Assembly (NCBI GenBank): GCA_022447275.1
Contig: JAKVBK010000003.1
Coordinates: forward strand, 1-64,000
From: Oceanicola sp.
GTDB taxonomy: Bacteria; Pseudomonadota; Alphaproteobacteria; Rhodobacterales; Rhodobacteraceae
Direction of reading: 5' to 3'
Length of the DNA stretch: 64,000 nucleotides
Numbering within the stretch: position 1 is the stretch's first letter; each line of letters begins with the position of its first letter. Below, in pieces: positions 33,253-42,274 of the stretch. The position numbers and the translations under genes were made by a program. The notes below the pieces were generated by a model. The model was not told where the DNA came from. It saw only the letters and a program-made list of their open reading frames with translations, and did no database searches.

Positions 33253-34034
33253 GCGGCCTTTTCGGCTTCCATCGGGCGGATGAAGACGGGCGATTGCGGG
33301 GTGGACCGCTCGGCGTTCCAGACATAGCCGCCCGTATCAAACGCCCGGATGGCGTCGGGATCCGTGATCTGATGCTCGGAAAGGTAGCGCGCCATGGCAC
33401 CGCGCGCCCGCTTGGCAAAAAAGCTGACGATCTTGGGCCCCTGCGGTTTTTCTTCCATGAACACAGGCGTGACAACGGTCAGGTTCAGGGCCTTGGTGTC
33501 GACCGCTCCGAAATATTCCTGGCTGGCGCAGTTTACCAACGTGTCGGTGCCCACGGCCTCAGCCTGCGTGTTCAGGGCCTTGGCGATGCTGTCGCGCCAA
33601 TAGGAATAGAGGTTGCCCCCCCGGCGCGTCTTGAGCCGTGATCCCATTTCCAGGCGGTAGGGCTGGATGCCATCGCGGGGCGACAGCACCCCGTAGAGCC
33701 CGGACAAAATCCGCAGATGCCCATCCGCCCAGCGCCGGGCATCCTCATCCATGGTGGCCATTTCGAGCCCTTGGTAGGTGTCTCCGGCGAAGGCCCATGC
33801 GGCGGGGCGGGTGTCGCCTGCGTCAGGCACTTCGGCAAAATCGCGGAAGCGTTGCTGGTTCAGCTTTGCCAGATCGTCTGAGATATGCATCAGATCCTGC
33901 AATGCCTGGCGCGAAAGCCGGCCGGCCGTGCGCGACAGGCGTGCGGCATCCTCTGGCCACAGCGGGTCCGTCACATCGATGCCCGGGACGTCTGCCCAAT
34001 CCAGCCGTTTCGCGGGTGAAATTACGCTGAGCAT
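33249..34034 (-). CDS. yaaA: Peroxide stress protein, YaaA/DUF328 family
   Basis: A 261-residue cytoplasmic protein. It opens with the family's MLSVISPAKRLDW and carries 'GVLSPRDGIQPYRLEMGSRLKT' in the middle and 'NCASQEYF' and 'FFAKRARGAMARYL' later. In E. coli YaaA lowers free iron and protects DNA during peroxide stress and binds DNA. The ATG at 34034 gives the family N-terminus; the longer frame lacks similarity. The gene stands between a VOC gene and recQ. Confidence 0.93.
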   Translation of the reverse strand: MLSVISPAKRLDWADVPGIDVTDPLWPEDAARLSRTAGRLSRQALQDLMHISDDLAKLNQQRFRDFAEVPDAGDTRPAAWAFAGDTYQGLEMATMDEDARRWADGHLRILSGLYGVLSPRDGIQPYRLEMGSRLKTRRGGNLYSYWRDSIAKALNTQAEAVGTDTLVNCASQEYFGAVDTKALNLTVVTPVFMEEKPQGPKIVSFFAKRARGAMARYLSEHQITDPDAIRAFDTGGYVWNAERSTPQSPVFIRPMEAEKAA

Positions 34035-34104
34035 CGCTGTCCCTCCGGTTTTCGTGCGCGCACTTGCGATAAGATATGGCGCAGGGTTCGGGGTGCAAGC
34101 ACGA

Positions 34105-36156
34105 TCAGGAGGCCTGCGCGAGGATATCGAGGAAGCGCGCGCCAAAACGTTCTGTGCGGCGGTCGTCCATGCCGGGGATTCGGGCCAGTTCCGGCAGGCT
34201 GGCCGGGCGGCGTTCCGCGATCTGGCGCAGGGAGGAGCGTTTGCAATCCATCGGCTTCAGGGTGCCGCAATCGCCGCGCGCCAGTTCCCGGACAGCGTCT
34301 TCCAACTGGTCGTAGAGGGCACCGGCATCGCGCCCTGCCAGCGCTCTGCGCGTGGGGTGCACAGGGGCGGGCGCGGCGCCTGTGATCACCTCCATGAAGG
34401 CCGCGCCATAGCGTTCCAACTTGGCAGCTCCCACCCCGTTGACCTGTGCCATTTCATCCAGCGTAGAGGGCCGGTTCTGCGCCATTTCGATCAGTGTCCG
34501 GTCATTGAACACCATGTAGGCGGGCAGGCCCGCAGCCTCGGCCAAGGCCCGGCGCTTGGCTTTCAGGGCAGACAGCAGCGGCGCGTCTTCTTCGCTCACC
34601 AGCATCTTTACTGCGGGGCGGTTGCGTTCCTTGGCAACCGTGTCTGCGCGCAAAGTGATGCTCTGCTCGCCCCGCAATATGGGGCGGGCAGCGTGGGTCA
34701 TGCGGAAGGCTCCGTGGCGTTCTGGATCAGGGCGGATCAGATCATGCCCGGCCATCTGGCGGAAAATGGCAGCCCATTGCGGGCGGCTCCATTGCTTGCC
34801 CACCCCGTAGGTGGGCAGCGCGTCGTGGCCTCTTTGGCGGATCTTGTCCGTGTCGGCCCCGAGCAGGATGTCCGTCAGATGTCCGGCGCCGAAATACTCA
34901 CCCGTGCGCAGGATGGCAGACAGCGCCATGCGCACCGGTGTGGTGCCGTCAAAGGTTTCGGCGGGCGTGTCGCACAAATCGCAATTGCCGCAAGGCTCTG
35001 ACAGGGTTTCGCCGAAATAGGCCAGCAGGGCCCGGCGCCGACAATCGAGGGCCTCGGCCAGACCCAACAGGGCGTTCAGGCGCCCATGATCGGCGCCCTT
35101 GCGCTCGGGCGGGGCCAGCCCTTCATCGATCTGGCTGCGGCGCAGGCGAATGTCATCTGGGCCAAACAGCGTCAGGGTTTCGGCGGCTGCGCCATCGCGA
35201 CCTGCCCGCCCGATCTCCTGGTAATAGGCCTCGATCGACTTGGGCAGATCCGCATGCGCCACCCAGCGGATATCGGGCTTGTCCACGCCCATGCCGAACG
35301 CCACGGTCGCCACAACGATCAGGCCGTCATCGCGTGCGAACCGGCTTTCTACCCCGCGCCGCGCCTCGGCTTCCATTCCGCCGTGATAGGCCACGGCCGG
35401 GTGCCCCTCTGCGGCTAGGGCGGCGGCGAGGCTTTCGGTTTTGTTGCGGGTGCCGCAATAGACAATCCCCGAGCGGCCCTTGCGCTGGGCGGCAAAGCTC
35501 AGGATCTGGCGGCGCGGCTGGTTTTTCGGGGCAAAAGCCAGATGCAGGTTGGGTCTGTCGAACCCGCGCAGGAAGATGCGCGGCGCCGCCCCCGGAAAGA
35601 GCCGCGCGCAGATTTCTTCGCGGGTTTCGGCGTCTGCAGTGGCGGTGAAGGCCGCCACGGGGACGCCCAGCATCTCGCGCAAGCGCCCGATATGGAGGTA
35701 ATCCGGGCGGAAATCATGCCCCCACTGGCTGACGCAATGGGCCTCGTCCACAGCGATCAGTGACACGCCAATGCGGCGCAGCATGTTCTGGGTGCCCGCG
35801 CCCGCCAGACGTTCAGGCGCCATGTAGAGCAGCTTCAAAGCCCCCGCATCCAGCGCCTGGAACACCTCTTCGGTTTCCTCCTCGGTGTTCCCGGAGGTTA
35901 GCGCACCGGCGGCAACCCCGGCCTCGCGCAGGCCCCGCACTTGGTCACGCATCAGGGCAATCAGCGGAGATATGACAACCGTGACGCCGTCCCGGCACAG
36001 GGCAGGCAATTGGAAGCACAGGGATTTTCCGCCCCCTGTCGGCATGATGGCCAACGTGTCTTGGCCCGCAGTGACCGCTTGCACGATCTCTTCCTGTCCC
36101 GGACGGAACGCGTCGAATCCAAAGACGTTGGACAGAAGGTCTGCCGGCTGAGACAT
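34105..36156 (-). CDS. recQ: ATP-dependent DNA helicase RecQ
   Basis: A 3'-5' DNA helicase in recombinational repair and fork maintenance, 683 residues. Walker A is in MPTGGGKSLCFQLPAL (about 38-53) and the DEAH-type box is DEAHCVSQWGHDFRPDY (about 137). Later helicase motifs include 'QEIGRAGRDG'. The zinc-binding Cys set lies in 'CRRRALLAYFGE...CGNCDLCD', and a RQC domain follows. A first HRDC domain (about 515-590) is followed by a second HRDC-like segment at the C-terminus (about 610-680), as in the longer alphaproteobacterial forms. Confidence 0.96.
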   Translation of the reverse strand: MSQPADLLSNVFGFDAFRPGQEEIVQAVTAGQDTLAIMPTGGGKSLCFQLPALCRDGVTVVISPLIALMRDQVRGLREAGVAAGALTSGNTEEETEEVFQALDAGALKLLYMAPERLAGAGTQNMLRRIGVSLIAVDEAHCVSQWGHDFRPDYLHIGRLREMLGVPVAAFTATADAETREEICARLFPGAAPRIFLRGFDRPNLHLAFAPKNQPRRQILSFAAQRKGRSGIVYCGTRNKTESLAAALAAEGHPAVAYHGGMEAEARRGVESRFARDDGLIVVATVAFGMGVDKPDIRWVAHADLPKSIEAYYQEIGRAGRDGAAAETLTLFGPDDIRLRRSQIDEGLAPPERKGADHGRLNALLGLAEALDCRRRALLAYFGETLSEPCGNCDLCDTPAETFDGTTPVRMALSAILRTGEYFGAGHLTDILLGADTDKIRQRGHDALPTYGVGKQWSRPQWAAIFRQMAGHDLIRPDPERHGAFRMTHAARPILRGEQSITLRADTVAKERNRPAVKMLVSEEDAPLLSALKAKRRALAEAAGLPAYMVFNDRTLIEMAQNRPSTLDEMAQVNGVGAAKLERYGAAFMEVITGAAPAPVHPTRRALAGRDAGALYDQLEDAVRELARGDCGTLKPMDCKRSSLRQIAERRPASLPELARIPGMDDRRTERFGARFLDILAQAS

Positions 36157-36220
36157 GGGCGCTACGAAGGGCTGGGGCGGGTTAGGCCCACTGTCTCACA
36201 GCGCGAATCGGGGGGCAAGA

Positions 36221-36505
36221 TCAGCCCAGCAGGATACTCGGCAAAATGATGTCGCGCAGGGCAATGATTATGACAAATGCCACAAGCGGGGCCAGATCAA
36301 GGGGACGCGTGTCGGGCAGAATGGCGCGAATGGGTTGGTAGATCGGCTCCAGCAGCCGGTTCAGACCTGTCCAGATGCCGTTCACGGTGGGCTGGTTGTA
36401 GTTCAGCACTCCGAAATTCAGAAGCCACGACATGATGATGTGCACGATCATGATAAAGAATACGACGCCCAGGACGAGGTCCAGAAGCTGGTAGAGCATG
36501 GTCAT
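36221..36505 (-). CDS. YggT family membrane protein
   Basis: A 94-residue inner membrane protein with two hydrophobic segments (about 5-24 and 68-90) separated by the family's 'NRLLEPIYQPIRAILPDTRPLDLAPLV'. YggT proteins are linked to osmotic stress or to membrane and cell-division protein assembly, but the activity is unsettled. The ATG at 36505 fits the family length. It lies 64 nt upstream of recQ on the same strand. Confidence 0.9.
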   Translation of the reverse strand: MTMLYQLLDLVLGVVFFIMIVHIIMSWLLNFGVLNYNQPTVNGIWTGLNRLLEPIYQPIRAILPDTRPLDLAPLVAFVIIIALRDIILPSILLG

Positions 36506-36591
36506 GATCGCGGGTCTCCTTGTGGTTGCAGCCCAACAGGTAGGCGCGGAGGCGGCGCAGTGCAAGTGCAAGCAGCAGCAACTGTACACAG

Positions 36592-36617
36592 CCCGGGTCA
36601 GGCAAGGCTGACCCGGG
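36592..36617. repeat. GC-rich 10-bp inverted repeat in a divergent promoter region
   Basis: CCCGGGTCAG and CTGACCCGGG are perfect inverted copies around GCAAGG. The element sits between the divergently read yggT (start 36505) and the thioesterase gene (start 36680). It is not followed by a T-run in either direction, so it could be an operator or an RNA hairpin. Confidence 0.6.
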
Positions 36618-36679
36618 GTTTCGCTTGACCCGCCCCAACCATGCTGTGATCAGGGGCTTCGTTTAATCGGAGCTTTGAG

Positions 36680-37228
36680 ATGTACCCTTTCATCCGAATG
36701 ATCTGGCATATGGCCAAGTCGCGCAGGCAGGCACGGCTGCCCTTGCTGGGCACGCATCACTCGCAGCATATCTGCATGCCCTGGGACATTGATTTCTGGA
36801 TGGAGCTGAACAACGGGCGCACGCTGACGCTTTACGATCTTGGGCGTTTGCCCTTGGCGCAGCGGATCGGTCTGGTGGATCTTTTGCGCGAACATAAATG
36901 GGGCCTGACAGTGGCTGGCTCCATGGTGCGCTACCGTCGCCGCATTCGCCCGTTTGCCCGTTTTCAGATGCGGTCACGCTGCATCGGTTGGGATCAGCGT
37001 TTCGTTTATGTCGATCAATCCATGTGGCGCGGCGAGGAGTGCTGCGGGCAGGCGATCTTCCGTCTTGCTGTCACGGATGCCAACGGGATCGTGCCGACTG
37101 CGAAGGTCGCCGCGGCCTATGACCCGGAGGTGCAAACGCCTGACTTGCCCGGCTGGGTGCAAACTTGGCTGGCCGCCGAGGATGACCGGCCTTGGCCGCC
37201 AGAGGGGCCCGGCCCCACTGCCACGTAA
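36680..37228 (+). CDS. Acyl-CoA thioesterase-like hot-dog protein
   Basis: A 182-residue protein of the 4HBT-like (THEM/FcbC-type) group. Diagnostic parts are 'MPWDIDFWMELNNGRTLTLYDLGR' near residue 33, with the Asp/Asn region of the active site, and 'VAGSMVRYRRRIRPFARF' near 78. The family hydrolyses acyl-CoA or modifies membrane lipids; the exact substrate is unknown. It has no signal peptide. A palindrome upstream may control it. Confidence 0.82.
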   Translation: MYPFIRMIWHMAKSRRQARLPLLGTHHSQHICMPWDIDFWMELNNGRTLTLYDLGRLPLAQRIGLVDLLREHKWGLTVAGSMVRYRRRIRPFARFQMRSRCIGWDQRFVYVDQSMWRGEECCGQAIFRLAVTDANGIVPTAKVAAAYDPEVQTPDLPGWVQTWLAAEDDRPWPPEGPGPTAT

Positions 37229-37276
37229 CGCCACTGATCGACGGTTTGGCAGGGGGGCTGAGCGCGCCTGCGGCGT

Positions 37277-38449
37277 TTACTGCAGATCAGAGAACGCCGC
37301 CGCAAGCCGGGTGCCCATCGCCTCCACATGGGCGGTCGGCATGGCGATATTAAAACGGTGAAAGCTCTCTCCGCCCGTGCCAAACCAGTCACCCGGCGCG
37401 GTGCCCAACTTGGCGTCACCGTGCACCCTGCGCAGAATTTCAGCGGACTCCATGCCGGTGCCTGAGAAATCCACCCAAGGCAGGAAGGTGGATTGCAGGC
37501 GCATGGATTTGACGCCTGGGATCGCATTAACAGCCGTATCAAAAATGTCGCGCATGCGGGTCAGGTGCGCCATCTGCGCGGCCAGCCACTCATTGCCCTG
37601 CGGGGTGTAGGCCGCTGCCGTAGCCGTGATGCCCATGACTGTGGGGTCGTAGTTCAGCGCTGTCAGCCGCTGCACGACGCGCGCCCGCAAATCGGCATCC
37701 GGGATGATCATCTGACCGACGCGCATCCCTGCAAGGTTGAAGGTTTTGGAGGCCGCAAAAAGAGTGATCGTGCGGTGCCGGAATTCCGGGGCTGCGATGT
37801 CCATCGGGATATGGGGCGTGCCGTCATATTGCAGGTCACAATGCACCTCATCCGAAACAAGGATCAGATTGTGCTCTTCCGCAAAAGCGGCCACGCGGCG
37901 CAATTCCTCCCGGCTCCAGATCCGGCCAGAGGGGTTTTGCGGCGAACAGAACAGCAGGATGCGGGTATCCGGGGTCAGAGCCTGTGCGGCGGCTTCAAAA
38001 TCCAATTCGTAGCGGCCTTCGGTCAGCACCATGGGCAATTCCACCGGGGTGCGGCCGGCCCGCTCTGTTTTGAAACGGAACTCGTGATAGACCGGCGTGA
38101 AGTAGGCCACGCCCTCGCCGGGCTCTGACCAAAGATCAATGGTTGTCGCGATGGCGTGGCCGAGGCCTTGGGTCGAGACGACCCAATCCGGATCAACCGT
38201 CCAGCCGTGGCGGTGTGACATCCACCAGCACAGGCTGTCGAGATATCCGGCCTTGTCGTAGCCATACCCGAAAACACCCATATCGACACTTTTGCGCACG
38301 GCCTCCACAACGCACGGAGCGGTCGGGTAGTCGGAATCAGCGACCGCCATGGCGATGCCATCGGCCGGGTCGATCCCGAAACGGTCTTCGAGGGTTACCC
38401 ATTTGGAGTTGTTCGCGGCTGCCATGGGCAGGATGGTGTCGAAACGCAT
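37277..38449 (-). CDS. patB: PatB/MalY-type cystathionine beta-lyase
   Basis: PLP enzyme, 390 residues, fold type I. The Schiff-base Lys235 is in ASKTFNLAGMRVG and 'FCSPQNPSGRIW' (168-179) holds the conserved Asn-Pro. 'VSDEVHCDLQYDG' (198-210) is typical of MalY/PatB C-S lyases, which release homocysteine, or ammonia, pyruvate and thiols, from cystathionine or cysteine conjugates. The N-terminal 'NNSKWVTLEDRFG' also fits. It is divergent from the def-def-def-fmt operon, 101 nt apart. Confidence 0.9.
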   Translation of the reverse strand: MRFDTILPMAAANNSKWVTLEDRFGIDPADGIAMAVADSDYPTAPCVVEAVRKSVDMGVFGYGYDKAGYLDSLCWWMSHRHGWTVDPDWVVSTQGLGHAIATTIDLWSEPGEGVAYFTPVYHEFRFKTERAGRTPVELPMVLTEGRYELDFEAAAQALTPDTRILLFCSPQNPSGRIWSREELRRVAAFAEEHNLILVSDEVHCDLQYDGTPHIPMDIAAPEFRHRTITLFAASKTFNLAGMRVGQMIIPDADLRARVVQRLTALNYDPTVMGITATAAAYTPQGNEWLAAQMAHLTRMRDIFDTAVNAIPGVKSMRLQSTFLPWVDFSGTGMESAEILRRVHGDAKLGTAPGDWFGTGGESFHRFNIAMPTAHVEAMGTRLAAAFSDLQ

Positions 38450-38550
38450 GGTTGCTCCTGTTGTTGTGCGCGGGAAGCTAGTCGATGGTGCGCTGGGTGC
38501 AACCCCACCGGTGCTTGCGGGAACCGTTCCGGGCCGTTACATCCCCTGCC

Positions 38551-39075
38551 ATGAAACGGCCGATCCTGATCCACCCCGACCCGCGCCTGAAAAAAACGGC
38601 ACAAGATGTCACCGACCTGTCGGACGAATTGCGCACGCTTGCCGCCGATATGCTGGAAACCATGTATGCCGCGCCCGGTATTGGCCTTGCGGCCCCCCAG
38701 ATCGGCATTGGCACACGGTTGATCACCCTCGACTGTGACAAGGAAGAGGGCACCACAGGGCGCCCACTGACCATGTTCAACCCGCAGGTGGTGGCCCAGT
38801 CTGATACGTTGTCCACCTACGAGGAGGGCTGCTTGTCGATCCCGGAGGTCTACGCTGATGTGGAACGCCCCGCCGAGGTGACCGTGCGCTGGATAGACCT
38901 CAACGGTGCCGCGCAGGAAGAAACCTTTGACGGTCTGTGGGCAACCTGTGTCCAGCACGAGATCGATCACCTCGATGGCAAGCTGTTTATCGACTACCTC
39001 AAGCCGCTGAAACGGCAGATGATCACGCGCAAGATGCAAAAGCTCAAGCGCGAGCGTGCGCGCGACAAAGTGTGA
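38551..39075 (+). CDS. def: Peptide deformylase
   Basis: Removes the formyl group from the initiator Met of nascent proteins, 174 residues. All three family motifs are intact: GIGLAAPQ (43-50), EGCLS (92-96) with metal ligand Cys94, and QHEIDHLDG with HEIDH at 136-140 supplying two His ligands and the catalytic Glu. The ATG at 38551 gives the standard N-terminus. It is first in the def-def-def-fmt unit and the best candidate for the housekeeping enzyme. Confidence 0.96.
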   Translation: MKRPILIHPDPRLKKTAQDVTDLSDELRTLAADMLETMYAAPGIGLAAPQIGIGTRLITLDCDKEEGTTGRPLTMFNPQVVAQSDTLSTYEEGCLSIPEVYADVERPAEVTVRWIDLNGAAQEETFDGLWATCVQHEIDHLDGKLFIDYLKPLKRQMITRKMQKLKRERARDKV

Positions 39076-39082
39076 GGTGGGA

Positions 39083-39559
39083 ATGGCACCTGCAGATGAA
39101 ATCGTCATCTACCCAAACGATGTGCTGCGGCAGGTATGTGCTCCGATCGGCAACGCTGATGCGGAGACTGTGGCCCTTGCAGAGCGTATGCTGGAACTCA
39201 TGTATGCCTCCCCCGGGCGCGGCTTGGCGGGCCCCCAGGTCGGTGTGCCGCGGCGCCTTTTTGTGATGGATGCAAGCTGGAAGGTAGACGCCCCCAGCCC
39301 CGAAATCTGCATCGATCCCGAATTGGTCTGGTCCAGCCCCGAGACCTGCGTGATGCAGGAGGGCTGCCTGTCCTTGCCCGATCAGCCGCGCAGCATCTCG
39401 CGTCCCGTTCAGGTGCGCATGGTTTGGACGGATGCCACCGGCAACCGCGCTGAGCATCTTCTGGAGGGCGTCCGGGCCCGGATCGCCCAGCACGAGCTTG
39501 ACCATCTCGACGGTGTGCTGATCCTCGATCATCCTGCGGCTGCGGCGCCGTCGGAATAA
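39083..39559 (+). CDS. Second peptide deformylase, variant motif 1
   Basis: A 158-residue paralogue, 7 nt after the first def gene, with GAGGTGGGA before the ATG. Motifs: GRGLAGPQ (45-52) instead of GxGLAAPQ, an intact EGCLS (93-97) and an intact HELDH (137-141). All metal ligands and the catalytic Glu are kept, so it should be active. The Ala-to-Gly change beside the active site and the shorter C-terminus could alter the substrate. The extra residues of the longer open frame overlap the first def gene. Confidence 0.9.
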   Translation: MAPADEIVIYPNDVLRQVCAPIGNADAETVALAERMLELMYASPGRGLAGPQVGVPRRLFVMDASWKVDAPSPEICIDPELVWSSPETCVMQEGCLSLPDQPRSISRPVQVRMVWTDATGNRAEHLLEGVRARIAQHELDHLDGVLILDHPAAAAPSE

Positions 39560-39563
39560 CCCG

Positions 39564-40079
39564 ATGACAGTGCGCAAGATCATCCGATTTCCCGACAAGC
39601 GTCTGAAGCAGGCCTGCGTCGAGGTTGGCCCGATTGGGGCGGATATCGCGGCGATCTGGCAGGATCTGGATGATACCAACATGTCCCTGGCCGGGAATGT
39701 TGGCCTGTCTGCCCCCCAGATCGGCGTGTTGCTGCGCCTGTGCGTGGTGGATGGCTCCGAGACCCGCGATCAGGTGGTGCGCATGGCAGACCCGGTGCTC
39801 AGGCCGATCGTGTCAGAGGGCACTTTCTGGAGCGCAGAAGGCAGCCCCTGCCTTCCCGGCGTCATGGAGCACGTGGAGCGCAACAGCCGGGTGGAAGCTG
39901 AATACACCGATGAAACAGGCCAGCGCGTGACGCGGATCTTCGATGGGCTCTGGGCGGCCTCGGTTCAACATCAGGTGGATCACATGAACGGCAAACTCTT
40001 CATCGACAAGCTGAGCCGCGTGAAGCGGGATATGGCGGTGCGCAAGGTCACCAAGCGCACACCGAAGGGTCGCGTCTGA
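39564..40079 (+). CDS. Degenerate peptide-deformylase-like protein
   Basis: A 171-residue member of the family, with NVGLSAPQ (45-52) where GxGLAAPQ is expected. In an ungapped alignment EGCLSIPGV becomes EGSPCLPGV (92-100), so the metal-ligand Cys is Ser. HEIDH becomes HQVDH (136-140), so the catalytic Glu is Gln. Both His ligands remain. The frame is intact and the gene sits in the operon with correct spacing and a TGATG junction into fmt, so it is not a decayed pseudogene. A non-catalytic role, for example binding formyl-Met peptides or the ribosome, is a guess. Confidence 0.88.
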   Translation: MTVRKIIRFPDKRLKQACVEVGPIGADIAAIWQDLDDTNMSLAGNVGLSAPQIGVLLRLCVVDGSETRDQVVRMADPVLRPIVSEGTFWSAEGSPCLPGVMEHVERNSRVEAEYTDETGQRVTRIFDGLWAASVQHQVDHMNGKLFIDKLSRVKRDMAVRKVTKRTPKGRV

Positions 40080-40981
40080 TGCGGGTTGTTTTCATGGGAA
40101 CGCCGGATTTTTCGGTTCCGGCCCTGGATGCTCTGGTGGCGGCGGGCCATGAGCTGTGCTGTGTCTACACCCAGCCGCCGCGCCCTGCCGGACGGGGCAA
40201 GAAGGACAGGCCCAGCCCCGTGCATCTGCGGGCCGAGGCGCTTGGCATTCCCGTGCGCCACCCGGCGCGTCTGCGCGATCCCGTGGATCAGGCGGAGTTT
40301 GCGGCCCTGCAAGCAGACGTGGCGGTTGTTGTGGCCTATGGGTTGATCCTGCCGCAGCCTGTGCTGGATGCCCCGCGTCTGGGCTGCCTGAACATCCACG
40401 CTTCGTTGCTGCCGCGTTGGCGCGGGGCAGCGCCGATCCACCGGGCCATCATGGCGGGCGATACGGAAACAGGTGTTTGCATCATGCAGATGGAAGCGGG
40501 GCTGGATACGGGCCCCGTCCTTTTGCGCTTGTCGCTGCCAATCTCTCCGCAAGACACGACAGGTGCTCTGCACGACAGGCTTTCGGCTCTGGGGGCCGCA
40601 GGCATCACGCAGGCGCTCAGCCAACTGGACAGCCTCGCGCCTGACCCCCAGCCAGATGTCGGCGTGACCTATGCCGAGAAGATCGACAAGGCAGAGGCGC
40701 AGGTGGATTGGACACGGTCTGCCGTCGAAATTGACCGCCAAATCCGGGGTCTGTCGCCGTTTCCCGGCGCCTGGACAATGGCCGGTGACACCCGCATCAA
40801 GCTGCTTTCAAGCCGTGTTGTGGCAGGGTCAGGCGCGCCCGGAGCGGTTTTGCAGGGCCTCACGATTGCCTGTGGAGACGGGGCGGTTGAGATCCTGCGC
40901 GCCCAGCGTCCCGGCAAAAAGGCGGCCGAGGCAGAGATATTTCTCAATGGCTTTGCCCTGCCAACCCATCTTGGGGGGTGA
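40079..40981 (+). CDS. fmt: Methionyl-tRNA formyltransferase
   Basis: Adds a formyl group from 10-formyl-tetrahydrofolate to Met-tRNA(fMet), 300 residues. It starts [16 protein letters not shown] and has the folate/catalytic region '[16 protein letters not shown]' (about 106-121) and '[19 protein letters not shown]' with the Asp near 144. The C-terminal tRNA-binding domain begins near residue 210. The ATG overlaps the stop of the third def gene, linking formylation and deformylation in one transcript. Confidence 0.96.
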   Translation: MRVVFMGTPDFSVPALDALVAAGHELCCVYTQPPRPAGRGKKDRPSPVHLRAEALGIPVRHPARLRDPVDQAEFAALQADVAVVVAYGLILPQPVLDAPRLGCLNIHASLLPRWRGAAPIHRAIMAGDTETGVCIMQMEAGLDTGPVLLRLSLPISPQDTTGALHDRLSALGAAGITQALSQLDSLAPDPQPDVGVTYAEKIDKAEAQVDWTRSAVEIDRQIRGLSPFPGAWTMAGDTRIKLLSSRVVAGSGAPGAVLQGLTIACGDGAVEILRAQRPGKKAAEAEIFLNGFALPTHLGG

Positions 40982-40996
40982 CCCTGCCCTGAAAGA

Positions 40997-42274
40997 TCAG
41001 GCGGTGAAGACGTTCTCGCCGCCCACCCAGGTGCCCCGCACTTTGCCTTGCAAGCGTTGACCGTCGAAGGGCGTGTTTTTGGATTTTGAGCGCAGGGTGA
41101 ACCGGTCCAGCACGAAGGGGGCGTGGGCGTCAAAGAGAATGAGATCGGCCGGTGCGCCGGCCTGCATCTGCCCGCCGGGCAGGCCCAGACGCTGTGCCGG
41201 GCGCAGGGACATGGCCCGGAAAAGAATGTTCAGCGACACGCCGCCCGCATGGTACAGGCGCAACGCTGCGGGCAGCAGGGTTTCCAGCCCGACAGCGCCT
41301 GAGGCCGCTTCCTCGAAGGGCAGGCGCTTGCTTTCCTCATCCTGCGGCGTGTGCATGGACGAAATGATATCGATCACCCCTTCCGAGAGGGCATCGACGA
41401 TGGCCCGCCGGTCGTCTTCATCGCGCAGGGGCGGTTTGACCTTGAAGAAGGTTCGATATTCGCCCACGTCCAGCGCATTCAGTGTCAGATGATGGATCGA
41501 GGTGCCCGCTGTCACATCCAGCCCGTTGTCGCGGGCGCGGCGCAGAACCGGTAGGGCTGCTGCCGTGGTAATCTGATCGGCGTGATAGGATGCGCCCGTC
41601 AGCTCCACCAGAGCAATATCCCGTTCGAGGCCCATGCGCTCGGCCAGGGGCGAGACCCCTGCCAGCCCCTTCAGGGTGGCAAACTTGCCGGAGGTCGCTG
41701 CGGCACCGGCGCTGAGGCCTTGCTCCTGAGGATGCGCGATGACAAGCGCATCGAGGCTGCGTGCGTAGGTCAGTGCGCGCGAAAGCACTTTGGTATTGGT
41801 GCAGACCGCATCCCCATCGGAAAAGGCCACGGCCCCGGCATCCGCCAGAAATCCGATCTCTGTCATTTCCTTGCCGGCACGGGCCTTTGTCAGGGCCGCC
41901 ATGGGATGCAGGCGCACATCCATCGTTTCGGCCGCGCGGCGGATCACGAATTCCAGCGCTTCGGGCGTATCGACGGGGGGCGTGGTATCGGCACGGGTGA
42001 TGACGGTGGTAACACCGCCCGCGGCCGCGGCCGCGCCTGCGGTGCGAAAGCTCTCCTTGTGGCGCTCGCCCGGCTCACCGATCTTCACGCCGATATCAAC
42101 GATCCCCGGCGCAAGGAAATGGCCCGCACAATCCACTCTGTCGGTGCCTTCAGGCGCGGCCAGCGGCCCTTGCGAGACCTCGGCGATGACGTCGCCCCGT
42201 GTCAGCACGCAGCCTGCAAATGGCGCATCGCGGTCCGGGTCGATGATCTGTGCGTTTTCAAAGAGCGTGAACAT
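40997..42274 (-). CDS. Dihydroorotase homologue lacking metal ligands (PyrC'/PyrX-like)
   Basis: A 425-residue amidohydrolase of the dihydroorotase family in the pyrB operon. The diagnostic zinc motif DxHxHxREPG reads DIGVKIGEPG at 60-69, so both His ligands are Gly62 and Lys64 and the substrate Arg is Gly66. The late DHAPH region reads SSMHTPQ near 305-311, without the catalytic Asp. His181 and His261/262 remain. Such inactive forms are known to assemble with aspartate transcarbamoylase as structural subunits in some bacteria. An active dihydroorotase should then be encoded elsewhere. GAGGCGAAG precedes the ATG, and the gene overlaps the previous one by 17 nt. Confidence 0.88.
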   Translation of the reverse strand: MFTLFENAQIIDPDRDAPFAGCVLTRGDVIAEVSQGPLAAPEGTDRVDCAGHFLAPGIVDIGVKIGEPGERHKESFRTAGAAAAAGGVTTVITRADTTPPVDTPEALEFVIRRAAETMDVRLHPMAALTKARAGKEMTEIGFLADAGAVAFSDGDAVCTNTKVLSRALTYARSLDALVIAHPQEQGLSAGAAATSGKFATLKGLAGVSPLAERMGLERDIALVELTGASYHADQITTAAALPVLRRARDNGLDVTAGTSIHHLTLNALDVGEYRTFFKVKPPLRDEDDRRAIVDALSEGVIDIISSMHTPQDEESKRLPFEEAASGAVGLETLLPAALRLYHAGGVSLNILFRAMSLRPAQRLGLPGGQMQAGAPADLILFDAHAPFVLDRFTLRSKSKNTPFDGQRLQGKVRGTWVGGENVFTA

